This document shows positions 11,073 to 21,584 of a DNA stretch of 47,199 nt, piece after piece. A model generated the notes under the pieces. It saw nothing but the letters and a program-made list of their open reading frames with translations. It was not told the DNA's origin and ran no database searches. Position 1 is the stretch's first letter, and each line of letters begins with the position of its first letter. The stretch comes from Sphaerosporella brunnea (taxonomy: Eukaryota; Ascomycota; Pezizomycetes; Pezizales; Pyronemataceae). A program made the translations under genes and the position numbers. The stretch is from assembly GCA_008704415.1 (NCBI GenBank), contig VXIS01000353.1:1-47199 (forward strand), written 5' to 3'.

Positions 11073-12574
11073 ATGCCAGAAAGTCGTCCGAGCGTGCTGA
11101 TCATTGGAGGCCTCGGTGAGTAGCGCATTGCCCGCCTCTCCTCCCCTCCATCCCCCCCCCCCCCCCCGCGCAAAATATACAAAGTACACGGGAACGCTTC
11201 TCCCAAACTGATAACATATTTTATTTTGTCTATAGGCTTCATCGGCCGCTTTCTCGTGCGCTACATCCACGAGAATAATCTCGCGTCCGAGATCCGAATA
11301 GTTGACAAGCAACTGCCGCAGCTAGCTTGGCTGGCCCCCGAGTTTGAGGAGGCATGTTCTTCCGAACGATTTATGCAGGGTGATATGTCGCGGGATTGTA
11401 AATATTTTCCTTTTCATTTTATTTCATGCTCACCCCCTCTTTTTGTTTTTTGCCTTGTTCCGCACGCTGACTAGCACCCGTGCGTTGTGCTGAAGATACC
11501 TCTGAAAAGGTGTTTACGAGGGAAAATGGGGAGAGCTATGATTATGTTTTCAACTGCGGCGGGGATAACCGGTTCAGCCAGGACGACGAGATTTACAAAC
11601 AGCGCTCGTTGCAGCTCTCGTTGACGGCGGCGAAAGAGGCTGCAAAACGCGGCGTAAAATGCTGGGTTGAGCTCTCGACCGGCAGCGTTTACAAGAGTGA
11701 GCGCGAGCCGAGAAAAGAAACAGATAAGTTGAAGCCGTGGGTGCGGATGGCAAAGTATAAGCTGGAGGCGGAAGAGGAGCTGCAAAAGATCGAGGGGTAT
11801 GCGTTTCCCCTTGCTCTCGTATCCTGCAATGCAGCTGGATGAATTGGGCGCTAATTGCAGATAGACTGAACCTCGTGATCCTGCGACTCGCTAATGTTTA
11901 TGGCCCTTATTGCTCAAAGGTCATTGGAACTATGCTTTGCATGGCCCGCGTTTATGCGTACCTTGAGGATGAGATGAAATGGTTGTGGACTAAAGATTTG
12001 AGGACGCACACCGTGCATGTGCTTGATGTTGCGCGCGCTTTGTGGCACTCGGCAGAGTGGTATGCGCATGGCAAGAAGGGCTGGGAGGCAGGCATGGGAA
12101 CGACCCCTATCTTCAACATCGTCGATCACGGCGACACCAGTTCGTGCCCCTCTCCCGCTTCTTCAAATGCAGCCTTCTGACAGAAAAGCAGACCAGGGTA
12201 TAATGCAAACCCACATCGCCAAGATCTTCAACATCAAGACCGGGTTCCACGGCACGATCGTAAGCCAGTTCGCCAAACTGAACCTGAACAGTGCCGTCGA
12301 CGAAGAGAACGACGAGCTTTTGCAGCCCTGGGGCCAGCTTCTCAACGAGGCGAAGATTAGCCGCCCGGGCCCTATTAATCCCTACCTGGAACAGGAGCTT
12401 GTGCGGGACTCAGACTTGAGCCTCGACGGTAGCAGGTTCGAGACGGTTACCGGATTCAAATATGAGGTCCCCGAGGTCACCGAGGAGGGACTGAAGGAAA
12501 TGATCAGGAGCTACGAACGCCTTGGGTGGTGGCCCCCGATGCATATCAAACACAAAGGAGAGGGGACGCGTTGA
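11073..12574 (+). CDS. Extended SDR, NAD-dependent epimerase/dehydratase family
   Basis: Rossmann-fold nucleotide-sugar-like oxidoreductase; the true substrate is unknown. Five exons (11073-11115, 11236-11397, 11475-11796, 11865-12139, 12189-12574) join in phase to 395 residues. The cofactor loop IGGLGFIGRFLVRY is split by intron 1, with the acidic IRIVDKQ strand after it. Later come the strands DYVFNCGG and WVELSTGSVYKS, then LVILRLANVYGP and THTVHVLDVARALW, all typical of extended SDRs. Where the catalytic Y-x-x-x-K should stand, the sequence reads KPWVRMAKYKLEAEEEL: the lysine and following AE are present, but the residue four before the lysine is Met. Intron 1 contains an 18-nt C run. The intron 3 acceptor was set at 11864 (not 11860) because only that keeps the frame and the family-like KIEGLNLVIL. 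Annotation as an SDR is secure, activity is not. Confidence 0.82.
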
Positions 12575-14177
12575 AAATGGTGGGAGTTATCGTGAGGGAC
12601 TGTAAATATTGGGAGAAGAGAGCGAGGATGTGAAACAGCGGATCGATGGCGTGCGGGCGTTCTTTTCGTGCGAGTATATATAGTTCCATACCATTTCTTT
12701 CTTTCCTTGTTTTCATTTCGTTTCAAGCTTTATGATCTAGCATACATACCACAGCATGTACTTCCTGTCGTTTACGACCTTTACATTTTGGACAAGCAGA
12801 CTTTTTGTGTGTTGCATTGCGAGCAGGTTCTGGGTAGCACGGGTGGCTGCGAAGAGTGAGTGACGTGCTATGAGGCGTGTATAAACAGTGTGAACGTGGC
12901 TTCTTCCTCTTCCTATCCCCCGCCACCCGTGACGACTACCACTCAATCCCGCTACTCTTAAAGTCAGGAACAACCGCCATCATTAACAATCCCCTCCCGC
13001 GAACACCACCATCTCCAACAACACTCCTACCACCACAACCTCCAATAACTTCCACCCCCTCCTCTACCACCAACAGCCTCTCACACCCAAAGTCTCATTC
13101 TCCCCAGACTAGGGCTATCACTGCCACCAATAATGGAAACCAACCGCCACCAGCACCACCACCGCATCATCTTCCTCCGAGAGCTACTTCTCTTCCAGCT
13201 CAGCACCATCATCAACAACGGCCGCAGCAGTGGAAAATGCGCCAGTCTTGCTTGTAGGCTCAAGATGCAGCTTGGGAGGAGGGCTTAGGGTTTGGTGCTC
13301 TGTGGATAGGGAGTTGGATGGAAGATTTGGGGTGGGGAAGGGGGGAGGGGGGGGGGGGGTGGGGTGTTCTCTGCGTTTCCGGGCAGTGGTGGGCTGTTGG
13401 TTCTGTAGAATCTCAATTGTGCGTTGTTTTTGTTGGATCTGGATTACTGTCATTCGGTTTCGGTGAGGGGAGTGTGTCTTTGACTTGTCAACGGCGAGAA
13501 ACTGAAGAACGAGCGAGTCATCAGCAATGATTTCGGAACACCAATGGAAATTGGAATCAATCATCTGCAAGTAGGGAGACAGATGGTGGTGGTTTCAGTA
13601 CGTAGAGTGTTGGAAACTGGCTTTCTAGGCGAGGATAAAGACGAGTGAGATACTGTGATGGGACTAGTAGTAATATAATTGCTTTTCCCATCACCATCCT
13701 CCACCACAACTTCGGCTACGCTCGACACCTACACGTCAACCACGTTCAACATAGAGCAAAAATGAAATGGGGTTTGTCATTTCTGCCTATGCCTATCTAA
13801 TTCCTGCGAGACTTATTTCCTATGGTTGGGGACACCTAAAGATGGAGGGGTTTGGGTACCCTGACTTTAAAAAATAACACGATCAGGGGCCTAGTTTCGC
13901 TCGCTCTATCGACTTATTAACTCAGAATTTCCGAATTCTGCCTGGTTGTTGAGAAAATAGGACCCTCCCCGGGGACAAATGTCAGTTATATGATTCACGC
14001 TCATCACTCGGCACTTTTGTATGTGTTACTAAGCGAAATGAATGAATCCCACAGTGACTAGGAATCCCCAACCATAGCAGATCGCGTTGTGACCGGAAAA
14101 ACAATAATCCGGCCGATTCAATTCTGCACGTTGTCTCCGCGTCCCCCGCAACTACAGGGAGCAACCCACAACCCACC
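12575..14177. other. Intergenic with low-complexity tracts
   Basis: Contains CA/CCA-rich sequence at 12980-13220, a G run at about 13336-13361 and, at 13503-13560, one member of a short coding-like dispersed motif described separately. Several ORFs cross these tracts but look like low-complexity artefacts. No gene supported. Confidence 0.45.
13503..13560 (+). repeat. Dispersed coding-like motif, copy A
   Basis: Reads KNERVISNDFGTPMEIGI on the plus strand. It matches 22688-22726 at about 31 of 37 positions and the reverse complement of part of the 20.2-kb minisatellite. It may be a degenerate exon of a gene family. The function is unknown. Confidence 0.5.
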
Positions 14178-15114
14178 ATGAACCGCCTCACCGTCATCCC
14201 ACGCTCTCTTCTGCGCACGCACCTCTGCAAATTGAGCAAGCCGGCTGCCCGCATTACTCCAGTCAGGAAACTACACCAATTGTTCCTGCACACACACATG
14301 AAGCAATTGCTAACGTTTTTACCAGAGGAGTTCTCGCGGGCGTTCCACAGCGCACCTTTACCGCGTCGGCCTTCCTTAGCAAAAAAGGCAGTAACAGCAA
14401 GAAAGACAAGCACGCAGCCGAGGAAGCGCCAGCCTCTTCCTCTTCTCCTTCCGCTGCGGCTGAGACGGTCGACTTCGACGTAGAGTTCAAGAAGCTGGAG
14501 AGCGAGATCGCTCGCATTGAGGATAGGCTGCGGGATGACCTTGCGAAGCTGCGCGCGGGGCGCGCCGAGCCAAGTCTGCTGGAGGGCTTGCCGGTTACGC
14601 TGGACAAAGCGGCGGGATCCTCGGCGCCGCTGCGCGATGTCGCTCACGTTGTTAGCAAGGGTCGTGGACTCGCTGTCACGGTTTATGAGGCGGCGGTATG
14701 CGTTTTCTCCCTTGCCGCTCCCCCCCCCCCCCCAAAACGGGTGGATGGGCTGATTTTCTTTGTTGGCATATGTAGAATGTCAAACGTGTCGTCTCGGCGA
14801 TTCAGCTTGCGGATCTGAATCTGCAGCCTGTGGTCGATGCGCAGAACCCGCAGGTGGTCAATGTTCCCCTGCCGCCGCCGACAAAGATGGCGAGAGACGC
14901 GAACTCGAAGAAGGCGGCGCAGCTGCTACATAAGGCGCTCGATGCGCTCAAGAACACGAGACTGGTTACGCATAAGAAGATTATGGGCGTGAGAAAGTTG
15001 AGGCCTGATGATGTCAAGAAGGGCGAGAAGAAGATGGAGGCCATCATCAAGGACAGGAAGAAGGAGATGGAGGATACTGTTGCGGCCGCACAGAAGGAGA
15101 TTTTGCAGGGTTGA
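14178..15114 (+). CDS. RRF1: Mitochondrial ribosome recycling factor
   Basis: Splits post-termination ribosomes in the mitochondrion together with mitochondrial EF-G. Three exons, 14178-14281, 14326-14695 and 14776-15114, give 270 residues. The N-terminus (MNRLTVIPRSLLRTHLCKLS, many R/K/S/T and no acidic residue) is a typical matrix-targeting presequence, followed by a K/S/A-rich linker. The RRF domain spans about 75-270. Its marks are VEFKKLESEIARIEDRLRDD, LRAGRAEPSLLEGL, the AIQLADLNLQP strand with PLPPPTKMAR, and the C-terminal helix with THKKIMGVRKLRPDDVKKGE. Intron 2 is secure and holds a 14-nt C run. Intron 1 is 44 nt with an unusual GTTCCT donor; phase and a GCTAAC branch site support it, but another donor is possible. 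It lies in tandem with PRS5, about 900 bp apart. Confidence 0.9.
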
Positions 15115-16023
15115 TATCTAGAGCTAGATAGAACCATGTAGCTGTTCTTGTGGTTAGATACATCGCCATATTTGCACTCTCCAGTGTCGCCTGTGTGTAG
15201 ATAGATCGATAAATTTAAAAGCCAAACGCCACAGTAAACCGGCCTCTATACACAGAACACAGCCCCAAACCCCCGCGGCGTCGGATCTTAATCCTTCATA
15301 CATAGACTTCTTTCCGAACAAGCCTGCAGTGTCAAACAGCCCTTCAAGATGAACCAGGTAGCCTACTTGTTAGCATACCTATTATCAGTGAACTACTCGG
15401 GAGATGAAAGAAATGACCGCTCCAATAAGCGACGCCCGGAGTCAGTCCTCTTGACTCCTTCGTGTCGTTCTTCGCTGTGGAGTGCCGGGCTTGCCTCGCT
15501 GGAAAGCCCTCTAAGACTCAAAGCTCTTGAATGGTGTGGTCTTGAATGGGCTCCAACACAACGACGACTGCTCTAGCTATAGAGTAAGTGTTGAAGGCAA
15601 ACATTGATATCAGTTGTCGGCGGTGTTTCCCATGACCGACCAAGAAGCCCGGCTGGATATCGCTCAACAAATGAGTTGGGGCAGTTGTTATGCACACGCT
15701 TCTTCACAGGAGAGCACTCGTTCGTTCTGGATCATCCAAACCCGTAGCTGCCTTATGCAGCCCGGCTCCCAGCCATGGTGCTTTTGGCTGACTGCACAAA
15801 ATTGTCATGGCTTGTGTCGAAGTGCGGGTTGTAGTTTGTCGTTGCCGATCTCGGGTGCCCCCGTCACCCCACATTGCCCCACAATCAACAAAAAAAACTT
15901 AGCGAACTTTATCCACGACCACAAACCACCTCGTCCTCCGCCGCATTCAATCACCACCTTCCCTCCCCGCCCCATCCCCTCCCCATCCCCTCGCCCCTCG
16001 CCCCTCGCTGAACTTCTGTCACG
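15115..16023. other. Intergenic; upstream region of PRS5
   Basis: No gene recognised. The last 170 bp are C-rich, with repeated CCCCTCCCC-type blocks just before the ATG at 16024, as in other promoters of this window. Confidence 0.45.
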
Positions 16024-17414
16024 ATGGTTAGAAACATTGTGGTTCTTGGAGGCTCGTCCCACCCTGAGCTCGCCCATATGATATGCCAACAGCTCGGCAT
16101 TCCTAACGGGCGCATAACCCTCAGCAAATTTGCCGTCGGCGAAACCCGAGTGGAGATTCAGGATTCGGTGCGAGGAAAAGACGTCTTCGTGATCCAGAGT
16201 GGATGCGGCCGCGTCAATGATCACTTAATCGAGCTTTTGATCACCATATCTGCCTGCAAAACAGCCTCGGCGAAACGCGTTACCGCGGTGCTCCCGCACT
16301 TCCCATACTCGCGACAGAGCGACATCCCCTACAACAAGACGGGCGCGCCGCTCGCGAAACCAAGTAAGCAGGGCTCAAAGGACTTCACGTTTGAGAGTAG
16401 ACCTGTCACACCTGGTCCCCACCCTGAACAACATGGACCTGCTTTTACACATGGAGGACTCGAGAGGGAACTCAGTCGCCTGGCTATTGAGCGTAGTAAT
16501 GACGGCGGCGTCAACGGTATCGCCGGTACGAACGGAAGGAACCCGAACGCTAGCATTCCCGGCACTCCGCTTCGACGCACCAATACTATGGAGTCGTTGA
16601 ACGGGCTGGCGAACGGAAGCGGGCGCGCTTCTGCGATGGGAGGATCGGCGAACGGGTTCGGCAGCGACTACGCCCCTACCCGTGCCAACACTGGCTACAA
16701 GCAGTGGGTTGCGCAGGCGGGAACGCTGGTCGCTGACTTGCTCACCTGTGCCGGAGCTGATCACATCATCACGATGGATCTGCATGACCCCCAGTACCAG
16801 GGTTTCTTTGATATTCCCGTGGACAACCTCTACGGACGTCCCCTCCTCCAGAGATGGATCAGGTACAACATTCCCGACTACCAGAACGCGGTGATAGTTT
16901 CGCCCGACGCTGGTGGAGCAAAGCGTGCGACGGCAATCGCGGATGCACTCGGAATAGAGTTCGCGTTGATCCACAAGGTAGTCCGCCTTCCCTGGAGGCC
17001 GAGTGCAGTGCTGACAGAGACGCACAACAGGAACGCCGACCCACGAGGATCACGGAGCGCCAGAACGCTACTATGATGCTCGTCGGAGAGCTGCGCGGAA
17101 AGGTCGCGATTTTGGTCGATGATATGGCGGATACCTCGAACACCATCACCCGAGCTGCAAAGCTCCTCAAGACCAAGGGCGGTGCTACTAAGGTCTATGC
17201 TCTTGTCACTCACGGCGTCTTTTCCGGTGATGCCATCGAACGGATCAACGCGTCCGCCCTCGATAAGGTTATCTGTACCAACACCGTCCCACAAGACGAG
17301 CACCGGCGCTGGTGTCCCAAGCTGCAGGTCCTCCCAGTTCATGATGTTTTTGCGGAGGCCATCAGGAGAGTTCACCACGGAGAGAGTATCTCGGTGTTGT
17401 TTAGGAATGAGTAA
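16024..17414 (+). CDS. PRS5: Ribose-phosphate pyrophosphokinase, PRS5-type subunit
   Basis: Subunit of PRPP synthetase, which makes the activated ribose used for purines, pyrimidines, NAD, His and Trp. Two exons, 16024-16977 and 17031-17414, with a 53-nt intron give 445 residues. The N-terminus [20 protein letters not shown] and [20 protein letters not shown] matches the family. After [10 protein letters not shown] there is a non-homologous insertion of about 110 residues (about 111-222, rich in S, G, N) before [20 protein letters not shown]. Then come [35 protein letters not shown] and the PRPP loop [15 protein letters not shown] near 345-358. The insertion site and the [15 protein letters not shown] loop fit the yeast Prs5 subunit rather than Prs1/3. 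The second insertion known in yeast Prs5 is absent or very short here. The catalytic flexible loop lacks the usual RQD/K-R pattern, so this subunit may act only in a hetero-oligomer. Confidence 0.88.
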
Positions 17415-18650
17415 GAGAAGGTAGGGGAAGTAATAATGGTGCGACGGTGAAAAAAATGGCGTGCATGCTGTGAGTTGAGGGAGTAGAGGAAAAATCATGG
17501 GGCAAAAGCGCGAAAAAGAATGTGGGGTGATTTTTGCTACCGCTGCGCATATCAGGTCCTACTACTGCTGCTGCTGCTACTACTACTAGGCTTGTATTTC
17601 GAGGCAATATTATAAGAGATTTTGACACTGCGGTGGTGCTGAGAGTTGATGGTGTGAATCGCCGCTGATAACCGCCGCCAACCCTCGGCCCTGCGGCGGC
17701 TTTACTATCTCTTGTCAATTGCACTCGCTGTAGGTTCTAGTCATGCTAGATTATGATACGAACTTCTTCTGCTAAAGGTCTTAGCGGGAACTTGGGGTTC
17801 TGAGTGAATTTCAAAAGACGAGGAAAACCAACCGAGTGCTCGCCGGTGAAGCAGCTTGACATCCACCCCTGCCTTCACAGTTACTACAACCCTCCACCTT
17901 CAATGCGGCTTTTGAGTTTTCCTCAAATAAGTTTTTTCCTCACGGTAAAACTGAAGAAGCAAAAACCTAAACCCGCTGCTACGACTATCAGGGGCTCGAA
18001 AAACCGGACAGAGGGTTGGTAGGTAATATGGCGTGCTTTGAAGAAGAAAGGGAAGAAGGCTGTTTTGAGCAGTTCGCCCTTTTAGTGCATGCAGGGACGG
18101 CGAGCTGTGATCATTGGCAGGTTCGGGTAGACTGTTAGGCGGTGCAGCGGCGGATAGTGGTTGAGAATCTTCTTTGTGGAGAGGAAGAAAGAGCTTTGAG
18201 CATCGAGAGACAGGGTGTCGAGCGTGGCACAGCCAGCTCGTGGGCACCTGCTGTATCTGTGGCAAAGGAGAGAGGAAACTGCCGGTTGCGATTGAGGATG
18301 GGCTGGCTATATATCTGGGCTCGTGAGGCGGGAGATGGCTCCGGACGTCGAGGGACTGAAAAAAACTACATCACGGCGACCGCGCAGAGTGGGCTCGATG
18401 CCCGGTTGGGCAAACGAAAAGGTCCGTGTTGTTGTTGTTGTGGTGGTGGTAGTGGTGGTGGTGGTGGGGGCTGCGCCGACGAGGAGAGGGTGGCCAAGTT
18501 GAATATGGTCCGGTGGGTTGTCGGTTTAGGCGGGCTGAGAGAGGACTGTAGCAGATGTTGCAGCTTCTTGCCACCACCACCACCACCACCACCACCGTGG
18601 AACAGTTGCTAATGCGATACTCTAGCGGAGAGGAAGCATGAGGATAGATT
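17415..18650. other. Intergenic with simple repeats
   Basis: Contains CTG/CTA trinucleotides at 17560-17590, a GTT/GGT tract at about 18425-18470 and a CCA tract at about 18571-18597. The last two are complementary and could fold back on each other. ORFs here are short and low-complexity. No gene supported. Confidence 0.45.
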
Positions 18651-18652
18651 CT

Positions 18653-18784
18653 TTGTTTTGTTTTGATCATATTGCATTTGGCCGCTTGCGGCCATGGCAT
18701 AAGGATACAGGATCATCGCCGCCCCTAGGTACGAGACCTACTGTGGGGTCCGCCCCTCCGAAGGAAATAGACTAAGGAAATCAC
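18653..18784 (-). mobile_element. 3' end fragment of a LINE-type retrotransposon
   Basis: This stretch shares its order of motifs with the 3' end of the element at 32875-33611: an A-rich tail on the minus strand, then ATATTGCATTTGGCCGCTTG, the palindrome GGCCGCTTGCGGCC, ACGAGACC, and GGAAATAGAC..GGAAATC. Only about 130 bp remain, so the copy is extremely 5'-truncated and has no coding part. I could not define a target-site duplication. Confidence 0.6.
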
Positions 18785-19061
18785 GTATGGCGCACCAAAG
18801 AGACTCGTAATTCGTAGACTAATGGAAATGACAGCATAAGAACAATACTGAAGTTATCGGTATTGTCCTGGGGGGTTGGAAAATTGGGACGGGATTGGGT
18901 TTTGGGCCTAGGTATGTCAACCGGGCTGTGCTTGCTCGATGGGAAACAGAAGAGCGGTTGAAACATGTTGTGATGTTCCATTGCATGCAGAGCTTGAGTC
19001 CTGTTTACTCTATAGGCATGTTTTTCTAAGACCATAGTAAACAAAGAAACGAGACAGCAGG

Positions 19062-19527
19062 GTGATGCTTCTTCAATACGGGAGCCATCATCATATACAC
19101 TTGCGTGACCTCGACAGCGACAACACTCCGCACCTTTATGATCGCTATTCTTCTGTTCTGGGGAGGAGGTGTGCCGCTTCAAAGCACTCCTGCTCCCACG
19201 GTAGGATACCATTTTCGTCCTTCATCAGTAGCCATGGGTGGAAGATTGTACAGAGCGCTCCTCGCACTTTCTCCAAGCTAGTGGGCCAAGATCTCACGGA
19301 CATTTTTTTTGGGGACTATGGTCTCTGCAGCCCTTCGGCCGAGGCGTACTACGATTCACGACAACCTACCTGCCAAATGCTCTACCTATCCTCCAGAGAC
19401 TCGCCTCGCAAGTCGGTACATACCACCTCCTTCGTGAACGTTCCAGGGCTCTGTATAGTGATAGATCTACCCCGGCATTTTGTTGTCGCTGGTGACAGTT
19501 GGGTATGGCCGGCACCAGTGGAAGCAG
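19062..19527. other. Open stretch without recognised gene
   Basis: An ORF of 230 codons runs through here and into the SINE-like copy that follows. Its protein resembles nothing I know, and its last third is repeat-derived. I treat it as chance or decayed sequence. Confidence 0.3.
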
Positions 19528-19690
19528 ATGCAAAAAAGCCCATGTGGTGTAGTGGTACACAAAAGGACGCGAACCCCTGGGGGGTGGGAGGGTTGGTTTC
19601 TCAGGAATATGCGGGGTATTCCCATCATGAGTTTTTGCTGCGCACCCGAGCTGTGTTTTTTGTTTGGTCTTTGAAGGAGGGAATCACTCG
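19528..19690 (+). mobile_element. tRNA-derived SINE-like repeat, copy 1
   Basis: A repeat of about 160 bp found again at 39700-39876 (minus) and, 3' part only, at 34021-34105. The 5' part resembles a tRNA gene: box A-like TGGTGTAGTGG at 19545-19555 and box B-like GGGTTGGTTTC at 19590-19600, 34 bp apart, the spacing of a pol III promoter. It is not a working tRNA, since no consistent cloverleaf forms. The 3' part is shared (TATTCCCATCATGAGTTTTT, then GCGCACCCGAGCTG and a T-rich tract). Confidence 0.55.
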
Positions 19691-20164
19691 CTCTGGGAGG
19701 AGCAGACGTTTTGTGTCTCCTCGCACCAGTTCCCTCCTTACCTGCTATACATAAGTACTTAGTAAGTCAATCGGTCCATTTCTTATTACCTGCGGTTTGG
19801 AGGAAAAATTCTACTTGTAAAGCAGGGAATTCACCCTCCGGGCAATTGCCAATGTTGTCAGTTGAAATCTTGGCTCTTTGGGCTGCTTGCTGAATTTCCT
19901 ATACCATCTCACATACAAACGCTCTCTGTTTGTAGCCTGCAGCCACGCAGCCCGGCCATTGTCAACACTGGCATTTACGGTGTTGCTAATAGGTGACATG
20001 GCATCATCAGACGAAGACAACGTATGGGCCGATAGCTGTTGTGAAGCGCTAGCGCTGCGGGACATCACCACCTGGCCAGATCCTTCAAAGCGGGCATCAT
20101 ACATACACACACATCACATTAGAACGGAGCCGAAAAACATTCAATTCAACCCCCCCCCCCCGCG

Positions 20165-20372
20165 AATCGATTGCATTTTCCATTGGTGTTCCAAAACTAT
20201 TAGAACCCCCGCAACACCATTGATTGCATTTCCCATTGGTGTTCCAAAACTATTAGAACCCCCGCAACACCATCGATTGCATTTCCCATTGGTGTTCCAT
20301 TGGTCATTGATGATGACACGCTCGTCCCCCAACCCCGCAACACCATCGATTGCATTTTCCATTGGTGTGCCG
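20165..20372. repeat. 53-bp minisatellite
   Basis: Four copies of a unit containing CGATTGCATTTCCCATTGGT begin at about 20168, 20221, 20274 and 20347. The first three are spaced exactly 53 bp. A 20-bp longer spacer before the fourth holds a segment homologous to the dispersed motifs at 13503 and 22688. On the minus strand the array reads as an imperfect peptide repeat (FGTPMGNAINGVAG, GTPMENAIDGVAG). Confidence 0.8.
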
Positions 20373-20399
20373 ACGAAAACCCTCACTATCTATCGACTA

Positions 20400-21002
20400 T
20401 TCAACTATCGACATGGTTTTCTACCTTGAAGAGCCCCCTGCTGAAACTGGTAAGTCTCGCGACGATATCATAGTGGGTAGGTGTGCATGTACATGCTCAC
20501 GAGAAGCAGCTAGCTCGGGGGGGGGGTGGTGGGGTGGAGGAGCCTCGAGGCGGTGACGGGGAACAGCGTACTCGTGAACTAGACTCTATCACTCAGCTCG
20601 GATCTCGGATTCGGGGTGAGAAGATTAATCATACCTCACATGTCCCTCCAACGAGAGAATTGATAAGTGGGGAAAGGAGGATTGCGGGAGGTCGCCGAGT
20701 CTGGAGGGAGCCACTGGTTCTGAGGGGAGAAGAACTAAGGGGCATCAAGAATGCCTCATAGTGCCTCACTGCGTAGCACTCGGTGTAATTTCTGCTGCCA
20801 CTTTCCCGCAAGCTGCGCTCGGTATTGTGCAATTTGGACGAGAAGGGCGCGCAGTTTGAGGTGCAGAAAAAATGCTCTTGAACTAGAATTCCTGGGCCGA
20901 GAAAGACTGAATCTCCGGATTTTTATGATGTCCTGATTTCCTAGGATTGCATCAATTCCCACGTAGTTATTGGCCCAGAGGTTTTCTGTAGAGACAAAGA
21001 AC
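20400..21002. other. Intergenic, nothing recognised
   Basis: A G run of about 10-11 nt lies at 20517-20527. No reading frame or splice chain of recognisable protein was found. The end is the 3' flank of the minus-strand gene at 21003-21387. Confidence 0.4.
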
Positions 21003-21387
21003 TCAAGCGCCACCGCCTGATCTCCGCTCCTCCTTCATCTTCTGAACCACGGGTTTAAACACCTCCACGCCCTTCTCGTTCCCTTGCTTAAACTCCGCTT
21101 GCATGTCCTCACCAGTGGCAGCAATGGCCTTCACAAGCTTCTCATTCCTACCTTCAAGTCAGCTCTAGCATCCTCAACACATCCAGGGGTACCTACAACT
21201 GCTGTACCGTTAATAGAACTTTTGTCAGCTCCGTGAGAATTTCGCGTTGCTGCGGGGTGAGGGAACTGCGCAGAGAAGAAGTATTAGCAAAGTAAATACG
21301 AGAGTGTTCTGAGAGTTGGGGGTAGTACCTCTCGCCGGCGAGATCCGGGTTCTCGTCAACGGCGGGGGAGACAAAGAGGGATGTCAT
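21003..21387 (-). CDS. Small uncharacterised protein, 89 residues
   Basis: I do not recognise the family. Three exons on the minus strand, 21329-21387, 21200-21265 and 21003-21147, are joined by introns of 63 and 52 nt. Both introns have good ends and branch sites (GCTAAT, GCTGAC), and all phases agree. The product is acidic to neutral at the N-terminus (MTSLFVSPAVDENPDLAGES). A long helical, probably coiled-coil segment follows (LTPQQREILTELTKVLLTVQ, then KLVKAIAATGEDMQAEFKQG) and a basic glycine-rich end (KMKEERRSGGGA). No cysteine pairs, signal peptide or membrane helix. Unspliced reading stops after 64 codons, which would cut the helix. It shares a 197-bp divergent promoter with CDC26. 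Size and helical nature would suit a small subunit of a larger complex, but that is inference. Confidence 0.65.
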
Positions 21388-21584
21388 TGTCGGTTGATGG
21401 TGGGGATTGGTTGGTGGCGGGTGGAGCTAGACGCGCTTGTTTGCTGGGTTGACGCGACTTCACGTCTTCCATTCACCTCACCACCTCACCACCTCACCAC
21501 CTCACCACCACCACCACCACCACCACCACCACCACCACCACTACTACTACTACCAGTACTACCACCAACTACACTACTACCAAA
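21388..21584. promoter_or_regulatory. Divergent promoter with CACCTCAC / CAC repeats
   Basis: The 197 bp between two divergent starts contain tandem CACCTCAC units (about 21475-21508) running into a CAC/CTA trinucleotide tract (to about 21560). These lie immediately before the CDC26 ATG, so they form its 5' leader or core promoter. Confidence 0.6.

Noticed and set aside
12877..13257. Proline/threonine-rich 126-codon ORF
   Set aside because: It is a translation of CCA/CAC low-complexity DNA.
13184..13570. Minus-strand 128-codon ORF
   Set aside because: It is driven by a long C/G run and low complexity, and it overlaps the dispersed motif in the opposite orientation.
18142..18612. A 156-codon ORF rich in Cys and Gly
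   Set aside because: The composition comes from GTT/GGT and CCA repeats.
19541..19602. Possible functional tRNA gene
   Set aside because: Box A- and B-like sequences exist, but the acceptor and anticodon arms do not pair and the unit is repeated with divergence, so it is a derived repeat.
19062..19754. A 230-codon plus-strand ORF
   Set aside because: The last third is the SINE-like repeat, no part resembles a known family and no splice signals improve it.
20156..20372. CRISPR-like array
   Set aside because: The repeats at 20168-20372 are a 53-bp tandem minisatellite without variable spacers of regular length, and the genome is eukaryotic.
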